Source: Laburnicola sp. R22_1 (taxonomy: Eukaryota > Ascomycota > Dothideomycetes > Pleosporales > Didymosphaeriaceae). Taken from it: 64,000 nt of DNA. The stretch spans positions 1,550,001 to 1,614,000 of the forward strand of contig JACONQ010000016.1 of the NCBI GenBank assembly GCA_014281115.1, written 5' to 3'. The notes below the pieces were generated by a model. That model saw nothing but the letters and a program-made list of their open reading frames with translations. It made no database searches and was not told where the DNA came from. Shown piece after piece: positions 33,287 to 44,228 of this stretch; position 1 is the first letter of the stretch; every line of letters begins with the position of its first letter. The translations under genes and the position numbers were made by a program.

Positions 33287-33544
33287 ATGCTAGCAAATGC
33301 CGGAGGTGAAAATGCTTGGTACAAGCGGCTCAATCCAGTAATCAACGACATTCGGCTGGATGAGTGGGAGCGTGGCTACTGGAGAAGTTCCACAACGTGC
33401 GAGAAGATACCTGGTGGTGAAACCATATCCAAGATGGAAGAATACGACCGAGATTACTTCAGCCGTGCTACTATTGATGCTAAGATTGATCAGATAGCGG
33501 AGATGCTCGTTAGAGTGCGGCGAGCAAGACCCATCAGATATTGA
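33287..33544 (+). CDS. Small charged hypothetical protein (85 aa)
   Basis: Starts with ATG (MLANAGGENAWYKRLNPVIN) and continues with alternating acidic and basic residues (DEWERGYWRSSTTCEKIPGG, DYFSRATIDAKIDQIAEM). It looks like a helical protein of two or three helices. A stop codon lies 36 nt upstream in frame, so this is either a complete small gene or the last exon of a larger one. It lies within the inverted-repeat pair at 31.47 and 34.10 kb. Confidence 0.4.
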   Translation: MLANAGGENAWYKRLNPVINDIRLDEWERGYWRSSTTCEKIPGGETISKMEEYDRDYFSRATIDAKIDQIAEMLVRVRRARPIRY

Positions 33545-33948
33545 GTAGCTTGCTTATGGATCAACTGTTGCATGTAAATCCGTGGACGCATGATCGACGC
33601 CTCCTTGACGTGATGCTGTAGCCACCTGCCCTGGGGAGTGTGTCGTTCCCAGCAATACGGTAGCGTGCAGGTGGAGAGGGATCATGGACCTAGATTAAGG
33701 CACCAACATCGTGATGCTCGGCGTCCAGCGCCTGGGCAGTTCAATCGGGTATTGGATGGATGAAACGGATGGAATTATGAAAACCCTGCATACGGGTGAG
33801 GACTTTTGGGTACGGCAACTACCGTACATAATTCCACCTTCTCAGCGCTTTAGTGGCGAGGTGATAACGAGGGGTATGTGGGGCGCTGGGGTGGCACGCA
33901 GCTTCGGGACATGGCGCCATTCCTGTTCGCGTGACAGGCAGGCAGCGC

Positions 33949-34100
33949 TCCATAGGAGTCTGCGACACCCTCACTTTTCTGCGCGCTGATCTTACCATTT
34001 CATCACACCTCATCATGCAAACTGGTAGGGGTGTATCCTTGTCACTAAAGTACACGCCCAAACTGGCTGGGCGGACGACCCGTCTTCCCAGGTCTAGATC
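33949..34100. repeat. Right arm of a 152-bp inverted repeat
   Basis: Reverse complement of 31470-31621 with four transitions. The outer edge is GGTCTAGATC, the mirror of GATCTAGACC at the left arm. No obvious target-site duplication flanks the pair. Confidence 0.85.
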
Positions 34101-34287
34101 GACAACGGATGCATCACGCACTTGACTTGGTGAAGAGGCTTGCAGATGTGGCTGCATAAACGATAATGCAGGTGCACCTAGAACGCGGACAAGGCTGGTT
34201 TAACCAGCTTTGCACGCTGGCCTATGCTATTGCCTTTACTCAACTACCTCCTCCCTTTTGCCTAAGAAAACAACTGCAGGCCACGTA

Positions 34288-36653
34288 ATGCAGATCTCTT
34301 ACGAACTCAAGTCCCAAACATGGGCCTTTCTCGACTATACCTATGCCCCTTCTATGGGGCTGTTTTATCTCCTTGCGCTCGTTTTTGGCTTGTGTAAACT
34401 GCAGAAAGCGGCTACATTAGGCTTGAAGAGACGGGTCATAGTGGTACTATTGATGATTGCTATCGCCCTAAGCTACGTCCTCGAGGCCCTATTCTACGTC
34501 TACCAACAGCCAGCTGGCTACGATCGATCGGCTCCTCAACATGCCCTGTTCCGTATTCTTAGCGTTGCTGTGGGATGGACAGCCCTCGCAGTTTGTTTAT
34601 CCAGGACTAAATCCCTCCTATGGAATCCATATGTTGGTGTCTTTGTCCTTGGGTTCCTGTTTGAAAGCATTGCCACGACTCTCTTGCTTGCAACTCGAGG
34701 ATACCTGCACACCGTTACTTTGTGCTTCAGCATTATGAGGCCTGTGGTCACCCTCGCACTATCAATAAACGGCATTCTTGTCGTTTTGTCCTGCCGGGCA
34801 GAACAGCACACGGACGAAGAGGCGCAGTTACTCCTCGGACGCGATAATGCGGATACACTTCAACAACCACAGAGACGACTTAAAGAACCAGGCAATTGGG
34901 TTAAATACCTGCAAGACTTTAGGATATTCATGCCACATCTGTTGCCATGGCGCGACTCGAAAATCCTCTGTTCTCTGGCTGTACGCATTGTTATAGCTAT
35001 TCTAAACCGTGGCATAAACGTTGCCATTCCTCGGCAACTTGGTATTGCTATTGATAAGCTTAGTTCGGAATCGGGAAAGATGCCCTGGAAAGCAATCGCC
35101 TTCTGGATATGCTATCTCTGGCTTGACAGCCGTGCTGGACTTAACGTACTCGACAGTCTTGCAAATACCTGCATTCAAAATTCCTCGTACAAACAAATTA
35201 CGAATCTAGCTATGGGCCATGTTATGGATTTATCGTCCGACTTTCACTCAAACAAAGATACTGGAGAGATTCTAAAAGCAATAGACCAAGCCGGGTCGTT
35301 AACCAGCCTGGTTCAGCTTTTGCTTTCGAGATCATTCCAATTGTGATTGATTTCATCATCGCAACGGGATATGTTACCTATCTATTCGATATATACTTGA
35401 CTTCGGTTATCATCGGCATCTCAGCAATCTACCTCTCGTTTGGAATCGCTTCCAATTCCTGGATACAACACCAACAAAGAATTTTAACCGAAAATGGCCG
35501 TACCGAGAGCAAGGTGGCATATGAGGTTGTATCGAACTGGCTTACTGTCACGTACTTTGATCGAACCCGATTTGAGAAATGGCGTTATGGTACAGTGGTT
35601 CAAGGTTTTGTCGATGCTTCATACAGCTACCTTTATCGACTGCTGTGTGGTAATGCTGTCCAAGACCTTATCATGACTGCCGGGTTCGCTGGCTGCACCA
35701 TTCTCGCGATGTTACCGGTTGTCGCGGGTAAGAAATCAGTCGGAAGTCTAGTAACCTTTATTACGTACTGGAGTGCTATAAAGGGTACAGTAAAGAGGGT
35801 TACAGGCTCATACCAAACGATCAGTTCGACACTCGTCAATGCCGAAAGGCTTCTTCAGTTACTCTATACAGAACCCTCTATAACCGACGCTGATTCATCC
35901 AAAGAGCTCGTTGTCGATGCTGGAGAGGTTAGGTTCCAGAATGTGGAATTCGCTTACGACTCACGCAAGCCTCTTATAAAGGACCTAAATCTTGTCGCAA
36001 AACCTGGCCAAACAGTCGCCATTGTCGGTACAACTGGCAGTGGAAAATCTACTCTCTTGAAGCTTCTCTTCCGGCTGTACGATCCATGCGAGGGATCTAT
36101 TGCAATAGACGGCCAAGATGTGCGCCATGTTAAGCTCTCTAGCCTCCGAAGCGCTATTGGGATCGTCCCTCAGAACCCTACGCTTTTTAGTTGTTCTATC
36201 CGGGAGAACATCCGCTATGCTCGCCTTGACGCTACAAACGCAGAAATTGTAGATATATGCAAATCGGCTGCTATTCACGACAAGATTATGGAATTTCCAG
36301 ATGGTTATGAGACCATGGTGGGAGAGAGAGGGGTTCGGCTTTCTGGCGGAGAGCTTCAGCGCCTTGCCATCGCTCGCGCCCTACTCAAAGGCTCCAGAAT
36401 TGTGGCGCTAGATGAAGCTACCTCTGCAGTTGATACATTGACCGAAGCGGAGATCCAGGAAGCCCTCCAGCGCCTAGTCTCTGGACGAACTGTGTTTGTA
36501 ATTGCACATCGCCTGTCAACGATTGTTAGAGCCGACAAGATATTTGTAGTAGATGAGGGAAAGATTATTGAGAGTGGCACGCATGATGAACTGCTAGCAA
36601 ACGGAAGGAAATACAACGAACTTTGGAGCCATCGGACTTTAGATAAGGCATAG
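34288..36653 (+). CDS. HMT1-type half ABC transporter, one-base frame break
   Basis: It opens at the ATG at 34288 (MQISYELKSQTWAFLDYTY); the longer frame starts only at a TTG. It has an N-terminal bundle of about five membrane helices, an ABC transmembrane domain, and a nucleotide-binding domain with Walker A GTTGSGKST, Q-loop VPQNPT, signature LSGGELQRLAIARAL, Walker B RIVALDEATSAVD and H-loop VIAHRLSTI. This order is that of vacuolar heavy-metal-tolerance (Hmt1/Atm1-like) half transporters, which move thiol-metal conjugates or related substrates as dimers. At 35318-35321 a T4 run shifts the frame. With five T's the sequence reads LVQLFAFEIIPIVID, exactly as expected. Length (about 788 residues) and all catalytic motifs are otherwise intact, so a sequence error is as likely as a fresh mutation. 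Confidence 0.85.
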
Positions 36654-36693
36654 TTTGTTGTCACTTGACTGACGTCAGAGGGGTGGTAGGCGC

Positions 36694-37005
36694 TCACTCC
36701 CTCCAATAGTAACTACAAGAATGCGGCGATTCGACATGAGGGGCGGAAGTTGCAGGAAGCAGGAAGTAAGTGAACCATCTAAAAACCCATCTGAAAAACC
36801 GACTCTTCTGCCGAAGCTGCTCAAATTTTGCTGCATTCTTGTGTTCTCCACCTGCCATCTCCAACGTCGTCTTCTGTAATCCCTTTAAATAGAGAATTAG
36901 GTGCTTAGTGTTGATGATGCTTGTCGAATCCCCGCCGGGAAAGAAAAGCGGTGTTCCGAGGATCGCCAGCCACCACAAAAGCACACTTTTTATACCACAG
37001 CACAT
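36694..37005 (-). CDS. Possible small membrane or secreted protein
   Basis: A 103-residue frame starts with ATG (MCCGIKSVLLWWLAILGTPL), giving an N-terminal hydrophobic segment that could be a signal peptide or membrane anchor. A polar middle (LKGLQKTTLEMAGGEHKNAA) and an aromatic-rich stretch (RFFRWVFRWFTYFLLP) follow. It lies between the convergent ABC transporter stop and the 3' end of the transcription factor gene. There are no intron signals to test it. Confidence 0.35.
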   Translation of the reverse strand: MCCGIKSVLLWWLAILGTPLFFPGGDSTSIINTKHLILYLKGLQKTTLEMAGGEHKNAAKFEQLRQKSRFFRWVFRWFTYFLLPATSAPHVESPHSCSYYWRE

Positions 37006-37087
37006 CTAGGAACTGCGGTACATTACGGTATTGGCTGCTACCCACCGCACGTAGCTGCGTAACCCAGAGCAAGCCGCTTGCCTTTCT

Positions 37088-39325
37088 TTAACAAGCTGTA
37101 GTTATGGCAGAGCATGAGTCTTCCCACTGCCACTGTTCGACCAGCTGCTTCCTGCAATAGTCGGTAGCCCAGCCAATGTTGGCCTCGATGTCGTGGAGAA
37201 GCTCCAGTACCACTTGTCGCTCTCCAGCGGTTCTCAAACACTGGCCAGCAGTGACCAGTGGCTGAATGGACTGGATTCGGACGGCCTCGTCCGGTCGAGC
37301 TAGAGATATGCTAATAATCTCGCGGGCGGACACCTGACATTCAGCCAGCACGGATTGACAAGTGTTTAATCGAGCGACTACAGTAGTATGGCCCGGTGTG
37401 GACTCGTGTGGCTTGTTCATCAGCAGCTGGATCTTGCTCATGTAGTAGCATTGCATAGTTGACGCGCACATAGGAATGCTGTACCAAATCTCGGGAAAGC
37501 CGACTTCGTTCTCTCCTTGAAGCCTCCCAGAGATGCGAGTAGAGTCGATTCTAGCGCACGGCTGGAAAATTATCGGCAACCCATTGTACCATCTCTGAAA
37601 CTGGCGATTCAAGGAGTTCCAGTGATCCAAGGTGCACTGGGCCACATCGACGCGGGAGGGTCCAGGATCCACAGGAAGGTCCTCACCGGCGGCGATGAAG
37701 TTGACGAGCTTCGACATCAGCCACACCAGTGCATTGCAGATAAGGTCCTCCTTCATAATGATGTCGCCCTCTGGATAGCCGGTGTCAGTTGTGTTGCTAG
37801 GGACAATGTATCCATGCTCGTCGATAAGGAGGCCAGCTTCCTTCCATAGAGAGAGCTCTTCGGTGTCAAAAAGGGTTCGACTCTTGGTGATGACTACATT
37901 GTGAAGGTTAGTTAAGGCTATCGAAGGTGGGCAGAGCGCACTTACACGCTGCCAGCATACTCTGCCGGGCTATGTTCCAGAATATCGCGCGACGTGCTCT
38001 AGAGATAAACCCAAGATTGGCGGAGTTGATGGTTGGAGGGGTGTTTGTATCTGTACAAGAAGAGACTTCACGCCGTTCAAATGCTTGGACCAGTCTGCCA
38101 TGGAGGCGTCCAGAAACTCGTATACGCAGAGGATCGCTGAAGCCGCGAGCAGCTCATCTGTGTCAGTCCGCTGGTTCACATTGCTTGAGGCACGGCGCCG
38201 TTTACGATGGGGACTAGTATCCCCGTGTGATAGACCGCTTTCAGAATCTGGTTCTGACATAATGGTCGAATCAGCCTTCAAAGCCTGGAGAAGAAGCGAC
38301 ACGGCAGCATCGTAGTATTGCGCGGCTTTGTGGTACCAGTCCACTACGTGAGAGCCTGGGCAGAGCCCCATCCGAGCCTGGCGCGTCGTGCTACCACGTG
38401 CTAGGGCTTTGGCAGAGCAGGCGACCGCGGCGTACTTTAAGAGGGGATTATCTCGCGCTTTAACTGGCACGTGGGAAGAGAAGTACCTATTCAGATCAAA
38501 GAGATCCATCCAGTGGCCAGCGCCTCCAGAAAACCACCCTAGGAGATATGCAATCTCGGGATGCCACTCGACCGCGGTCTCCGTGTCAGCATGGGATGGC
38601 GACCATCGGCTGGCAGCGATTGAGCTCGAGCGGAGTATCTGGTCGGGATCAAATCGCGACGGAATCCAGGGGTCGATGGGAGGCGGTGTCATTGAGGATG
38701 TCGGCGGTAAGATCATCGGTGGTTGTTCATAGCAAGGAGCCAGATCTGCTTCTGGAATGAAGCGTAAGGACGCGCCGTTGGTCGCATAGGTATGGACCTC
38801 GGGCCCGGCGCTGGAGGGTGTGCTGGCGTTGTCAAGGGTGTTGGAGCATGAGGTGACTCTCCGACGCTTAAGCGGGGTTGGAGAATCTCGCGACGTAACA
38901 GACAATGTCCTTAGCACTGGGCTGGGAGGATCTAGATACGGATTGGTCGTGTTAAGGAATGTCACTGGAGGATTATTAGAGCTTTAGAGAAGCGCTATCG
39001 ACGAAGGGCGCGCAAACCGTTCTTAGGAATATCGAGCCAGACAGTATCATCATGGAAGGTGTTCTTGTATGCATAGAATAAATTGAGAGTTTGCCCATCT
39101 GTGGAGCTGTCCCCATTCATTGAGGCGTTGTGCTGGTGGCGGAAGACGAGGCCGGAACTTGGGATGCATTCGCGGGAGGATTTGCAGCATTGGCTGCAGG
39201 TGGGCTTGTTTTCGTCGCACTTGAGCTTCCGCTTGCGACAAGTCAAGCTGGCAGGCCATGTCAGGAGATGGTAGAGTAGTAGAGTGGTTGGAGAGGTCCA
39301 CTTGCCATCCTGTTCGTGAGCGCAT
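37088..39325 (-). CDS. Zn2Cys6 transcription factor
   Basis: Minus strand. Exon 1 (39306-39325) ends inside the zinc cluster. A GC-AG intron (39248-39305, donor GCAAGT, CTGAC branch) restores RTGCLTCRKRKLKC, and with NKPTCSQCCKSSREC all six cysteines are present. Exon 2 runs 39018-39247, then a 53-nt intron. The next exon is 37946-38964, and the last is 37088-37893 after a 52-nt intron (GTAAGT, CTAAC). The C-terminal region matches the fungal-specific factor domain (RRAIFWNIARQ, LVWLMSKLVNFIAAGED, VTAGQCLRTAGERQVVLELL). Between about 38030 and 38090 the frame must shift by one base, either through a weak intron or an indel. The length is about 650 residues. A nuclear DNA-binding regulator; target genes unknown. 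Confidence 0.8.
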
Positions 39326-39410
39326 TTCTGCAACAACGGCTTAAGAATGGTCGTGTGCTTTGCGGCCCTTATATTAGGATTTTGGATGCAGCCTCAGCGT
39401 TCAGCATGGG

Positions 39411-39420
39411 TTTATATAAA
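39411..39420 (-). promoter_or_regulatory. TATA box of the Zn2Cys6 gene
   Basis: TTTATATAAA lies 86-95 bp upstream of the ATG at 39325 on the minus strand, a usual distance for a fungal TATA element. Confidence 0.45.
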
Positions 39421-40127
39421 CGCCATCATATGAGGTTCAGGGGGAAGGGAGTCGGCCCTGTACATCGGAGGAGCAGGACGCGGCTCGCGCGCTCGGAGTT
39501 CTCGTCGCTGGGTCTTAGTCAAAGGCGAACAGGGGCGGCCAGATTGGCTGCCGGGGCTGACCGCATGCAGCAAGCGGTGATGGAAGGAGGCCACAGAGAT
39601 GCTGCTCGTACTCCAGCCTCGACTTTCGTGGCTATCCCTCTACGTATCTTGAAGCCGACGGGACTCCCGATAGGTAAGCTGCCCCAGAGTGCTGTTAGAT
39701 ATAGCTAAAGGAAAGAGATCCGGCTCGATTGGCCATTCTGTTCACCATCGCCGCAACGATCCCGCTTCTTCTCAGCACACTCTATCCAAGGTACAAACAC
39801 AGTATCCAGAGGGGCATTGGGGATCGGCAGGCATGAGGCGGCTGTTTTAGTGAGAGCTGGGACAAACTTGGGGGCCCCTGCCGATGGCTGCTGGGGAAGA
39901 GTGCGGCCAGTGTGTCTGATCGGGACGGGACCGCGGCGTCACCCAGTCGTGTGGTTGCGGTGGCATCCGGCGGAGAACACACGTTGTCAGTGAGCACCTT
40001 GGCAGAATGCAAGCACGCCACAAGCCATGCAACACCGAAACCGACAGCCAATAGTCACTGAACCGCTCTGACTTCGCCTGGTACATGGGGTCCTTCGTTA
40101 CCGCCCCGCTCTGGGGCCCACAGATAG
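39421..40127. other. Intergenic between divergent regulator and RBR genes
   Basis: Only low-complexity frames. This interval presumably holds the promoters of the Zn2Cys6 gene (minus) and the RBR gene (plus). Confidence 0.35.
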
Positions 40128-40135
40128 TCTATAAA
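40128..40135 (+). promoter_or_regulatory. TATA-like box of the RBR gene
   Basis: TCTATAAAT lies about 83 bp upstream of the ATG at 40218 and is followed by a C/A-rich leader with CAACC and CACC motifs. Confidence 0.4.
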
Positions 40136-40217
40136 TCCAGCGCGTCCTCCGTCTTGAGAGACAACCATCCCACTATCAGTCCCCGTTTGAAACTATCAAC
40201 CATACCACCGTTACACT

Positions 40218-41263
40218 ATGCTTATTCCACAGGCGACGCAGGGTGAGAAGAACCAATTGGGTCCCACGCTACCGTTAGCCCAACGACCTTCGCCAAATGC
40301 ACGTATGGGGGATTCACATAGGCCAGGACAAAAGACGAGGGAGGGGTCTGGGTACGTTCCGTATCCGGACCTACGAAAAAGCGGCACGTTCGTGGAAATA
40401 CTGGACGGGAATCAGGGAGGAACGACAAGACGTATGAGAAAGTCCGGTGAGAGCTATAAAGGAAAGCAGCGGCAGCAAGAAACCCCTACATACAGTCATA
40501 AGTGTGTGGCATGCGAAGATACCAAAAGGCTGCAAGACTTTATCACTTTGGCAAAATGCTCACATGGCCCTGTTCTGTGTGCCGGATGTTGCCCGGCATG
40601 GATTGAGGCGAAGGTTGAAGAAGCAAGGGACAAGATTCAGTGTCCAGAAGTCGGGTGCAACGTTACCCTAGAGCACGCCGAGGTAAAACAGTATGCTTCG
40701 CCAGAAATCTTTGGCCAGTAAGTAGCTTCTGTGCGGAAACGGGAAGATTCTAACAAGCCACAGATACGATACTTATGTTACCCTAAGCGTCCTCGCTCGC
40801 GACCCGAACTTCCGATGGTGCATGAGCCCTCCTTGCAGATCTGGACAGATACACGAGGGTGGGCTGGAAGAAAATATTTTCTCTTGCACAGCATGCGGGT
40901 TTCGCGTGTGCATATCCCATGAAAGAGAATGGCACGAAGGAGAAACTTGTGATGAATTTGATCGTCGCGTGAAACAGAAGGAAGAGCAGCGGATGCAAGA
41001 AGCAGCAAGTGTTGAAGCTATTAGCAAGCTTACAAAGAAGTGTCCTGGAGACGGATGCGTCTGGAACATTGAGAAGAATGAAGGATGCGACCATATGACA
41101 TGTGAGTTTCTATAGAGGAGTTGGACTGCCATGCTAATTCATGCTTAGGCAAAAATGCGGGCATGAATTTTGCTGGAGCTGCCTCGCCCCGTACAATGCC
41201 ATTCGCCAGGACGGCAATTCAGCCCATAAAAGTGACTGCCGACATCATTCGAGCAGGATATGA
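40218..41263 (+). CDS. RBR (RING-IBR-RING) E3 ubiquitin ligase, frame break in last exon
   Basis: The exons are 40218-40717, 40764-41101 and 41149-41263. Introns are 46 nt (GTAAGT, TCTAAC branch, CACAG) and 47 nt (GTGAGT, GCTAAT branch, TTAG). A disordered N-terminus precedes RING1 (CVACEDTKRLQDF, LCAGCCPAW, CPEVGC). The IBR is WCMSPPC, CTACGFRVCISHEREWH. RING2 is KKCPGDGCVWNIEKNEGCDHMTC, whose cysteine in EGCDHM is the expected catalytic residue that takes ubiquitin as a thioester. The last exon should continue KCGHEFCWSC, but after the splice the A5 run at 41151-41155 puts it one base out of frame; six A's would fix it. Without the fix RING2 loses its last zinc ligands. Confidence 0.8.
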
Positions 41264-41972
41264 TAGTTCCGCCCACACTGCTCCCGCGATTGCGACTCCA
41301 CGATCCACTGCGGCTCTCCAACGGATGAGAGACATGTGACTCATGCTGACTGCCGACGACGTTGATGCCGTGCAGAACGTCGACGAAATCATCGCGATTT
41401 TGTGTATATTTTGTTACTACCACGGTGTGTTAGGTACTGGGTTTTAGTGCCTCCTGTTTACTCCTCTCTGTGTATGGTGCGGACTCGACCTTGGTTAGAA
41501 TCTCCACACGACGAAGATCTTCAATAGCATTTCTCTTTAGGTGCTCTTTCTTATTTCTACTATAAAGCGCTTTGCTCTATTTTAGAATTTACTAGAGTTA
41601 AAATATTATAGCATCTTAGATATTTAACACGAAACGTAGGGAGAAACTTTACAGACCATAGTCCCCTGTGTCTCTGGACCATCCCAGGCTGGCCAGGTTC
41701 TCACAGGGGATATGTGGTGCTATGATGGGGCGCGCCGTTGGGGTGGGCGAGTCTGCGTGCACGTTCCACAATTCCATGGACAGCCCGCCGCAGCGACGGC
41801 GGAACGTCGCAGAGGTAGGAGTACTTGACCAAAGTAAGAGTAGTGCAGATCTTGGTTGCATGCTCCGGCGCTAGTGTCGGACGAAGGGTACAGTTCGGGG
41901 ACGCGGCGGATTGGGGTCGAGCGAGTCGAGGCTGCAAAGGTGGGCGCAAAAGGATCGGCTGAAGTCTAGCGC
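41264..41972. other. Intergenic with AT-rich island
   Basis: 41480-41640 is clearly richer in A and T than its surroundings (runs such as TTAAAATATTATAG), as expected of an old RIP-affected repeat. No coding frame is supported. Confidence 0.4.
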
Positions 41973-43745
41973 GGACCACCACCACCTCTGCCTCCCATCC
42001 CATCGGCGGCCACCTCTCACACCCTGGAACGCACCATAGTCGACGCGCAGCGCATCGCATTACTCGAGAAGGGTTTGCCTTCTGTTGCCGATCAGTCACG
42101 CCTCCGGTACACTCCCCGACCCAAGCCTACCGAGACGTTCTGCGAGCCGCCGCCGCCACACCTGCGAGCTCTGCCACGCCCACGCCGCCCGCGCGCCATG
42201 CTGGTTGGTTCGTGTCGGATGCCATCGACTGCCCCCGCTCTTCCTCGTGCACTCTCTCGCGGCGGCGGTAGGTCTGCTGCGCGAGAGCCTCCCAGCGGAT
42301 GCCGTCCCGGACAGTGTCTGGCACCAGCTTCTCACGGCTGCATCTTTCGCGACGCCGAGCCCTCCCCAATCGGCACAGAAACGCGGGGCACCGGAGAGCG
42401 ACGACGAGGAGGACCCGGCGGTGCACCCTGGTCGGAAACGACGGAGGAGGAGCTACGCGCTGGTCAGGAGGGAGACGGGACAGACAGGGAAGGTCACGAC
42501 CGAGAGCGCCGTCGAGAGGTAGCTCAAGCCGGGCATGGTAGTGAAGTGGACGAGGAGGTCCCGACGAGGTGGCTGTGGCCGAGGAAGAGCAATGTGAAGA
42601 GGGAGGAGCAGAAGGAGAAGGGTTGGGAGCGAAGCCAGATGATGCCGCTGCACCCGTCGTGTACTCGACGCGCATCACCAACCGTAACCACGCAGCCGAG
42701 CTTCGGCGCGAGAAGAAGCGCGTGGCCGCAGCGAAGAAGCGAAAGGAAGAGGAACACGGACTGGTCGCTCCGGGCCCGAAGGCTGCCAAGGTGGAGCAGA
42801 CTGCGTTCCACTCCATTTCCCGCAAGGACGCGCCCAACATATCCTGGATCTTGCGGCAACCGGTGCGCCAGCACGACCTCTTCTCCACGGCGCGATATCC
42901 GTACGTCACGTCCACGACGATGCTTCGCTGCGCCGCGCAGTTTGCCAACCACAAGGCTAGGACACATGCCCTGGCATTTCTGAAAAACTGGGGTCAACCC
43001 CTTCGTGATTGGCGCCTCCCTCTTACAGCCGAACAAGAGTCACTCTTCGTCTTTTCGCTTTGTTTGGAACGCTGTCGAGCGCCTCGGCGCCACTGTGCCG
43101 CTGACCGTCCTTATGGCTCGATTGGCCATGGCGTGGATCGGTCGGAGGTATCAGCAGAAGGTTGACGAGCTCACGGCCGATGGGTTTGCTCGAGAGCGTG
43201 GGCTCGGCACGACGCGTACCCAGGCGAAGCAACTGTTGTTTGAGGAAGAACAGCCCGAGAGCTCGTGGGAGGGGTTCAACGCGCGGCTGAAGCGGGCCCG
43301 TCGTTGGTACGAGGCCGCCGAGACGCTGGGCTGGAGCAGTCTTCTGCTGATGCCTGTGCAGACGGTGATGCCCAATTGGGTGGAGCAGACGTTGCAGCGC
43401 CTGAACCCAGAGGCGGTGAACCGAGCTCGTAGACTTGACGCCTGGCTCGGTCCTGCTGCGCTTGATAGTGGCCCGATCCCGCTGTCAGGCGGAGGCGGAC
43501 TTCACAGCATCGACGCGTCCCAGCCGGAGCCGCTCCGGATCCTGGAAATTTCAGACACCGAGGAGGAGCAGGACGGCGATGGCGATGAGGATGACGAAGA
43601 TGAGGATGACGCTGATGCTGAAGAGCCCACCACAGCGACTGCGGCGACAGCCCCGCGTACGCGTCAGGTCACCCTGCCCAAACTCCTCCAACGCCAGCAA
43701 GAGAGGGAGCTGCGTTCTATCAACAGCGAAGAAGAGGATGGTTAG
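41973..43745 (+). pseudogene. GC-rich gene spread over successive frames
   Basis: Four stretches on the plus strand read as protein but in different frames: about 41973-42140 (TLERTIVDAQRIALLEKG), about 42140-42522 (LLRESLPADAVPDSVWHQLL, then a KRRRR patch), about 42560-43010 (TRITNRNHAAELRREKKR, then ISWILRQPVRQHDLFSTARY) and about 43010-43745 (FRFVWNAVERLGATVPLTVL, a Trp/Arg-rich helical part and a Glu/Asp tail). Each step is +1. No convincing GT..AG introns explain all of them, so the locus is either frame-broken or poorly read. Basic clusters and the acidic tail suggest a nuclear protein. Minus-strand frames here are shadows caused by high GC. Confidence 0.4.
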
Positions 43746-43911
43746 GCACGCTATACGGTCACATGGGCAGCAGAGGTCTAGATAGCCGGGCACGGAATGG
43801 AAACCTGTGACAGGTGCATTTCTACTGACGTTCTGACCTTGTAAGCACCACTACCACTGACATGCCTCTGCCCTGTCCTCCCTGCTGCTTCCTCCGCCCG
43901 CCCGCCAACCC

Positions 43912-44152
43912 TCATACCGCCATGCTGCGCAGATCCTCGTAGATGCACAGATAGACCTCGGGCAGTCCACCACCCTGGTACTCCCCGTCGAAGTTGACCA
44001 TGTCCCAGTCGAAAATGTCCACGCCTCTGTACTGTACGCCGTTCTTGAAGTGCGTTGCTGGATCAAAGGCCCGGCCAGCATTGTCGGCGGCGTAGGTGGA
44101 GAGCAGGATGATGGGGACGTTTTCGTGCATGCCAATCTTGTCCTCGTCGTTA
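43912..44152 (-). CDS. Orphan 3' exon of a hypothetical protein
   Basis: The minus-strand frame starts after an AATCTAG acceptor-like site and reads as compact protein (NVPIILLSTYAADNAGRAFD, then VDIFDWDMVNFDGEYQGG) down to the stop at 43912. No convincing upstream exon was found before the bZIP gene at 44229. It may be a gene remnant. Family not recognised. Confidence 0.35.
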
Positions 44153-44228
44153 CTAGATTAGGCTATCTTATATCTTGTCTTGAGGGAAATCTCTAAGAAC
44201 AGATGCCAGGGCGGGATGCTGAAGAACC

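Noticed and set aside
35318..35343. Programmed -1 frameshift in the ABC transporter
   Set aside because: No X XXY YYZ slippery site with a downstream structure is evident, and no such regulation is known for this family; a one-base indel is simpler.
38030..38090. Calling the Zn2Cys6 gene a pseudogene
   Set aside because: A weak intron (GTCTCT to CTCTAG) could explain the frame change and all other motifs are intact, so inactivity is not established.
42127..42954. 275-codon minus-strand frame
   Set aside because: The GC-rich sequence leaves stops rare; the plus strand reads better and the minus translation is Ser/Pro/Arg filler.
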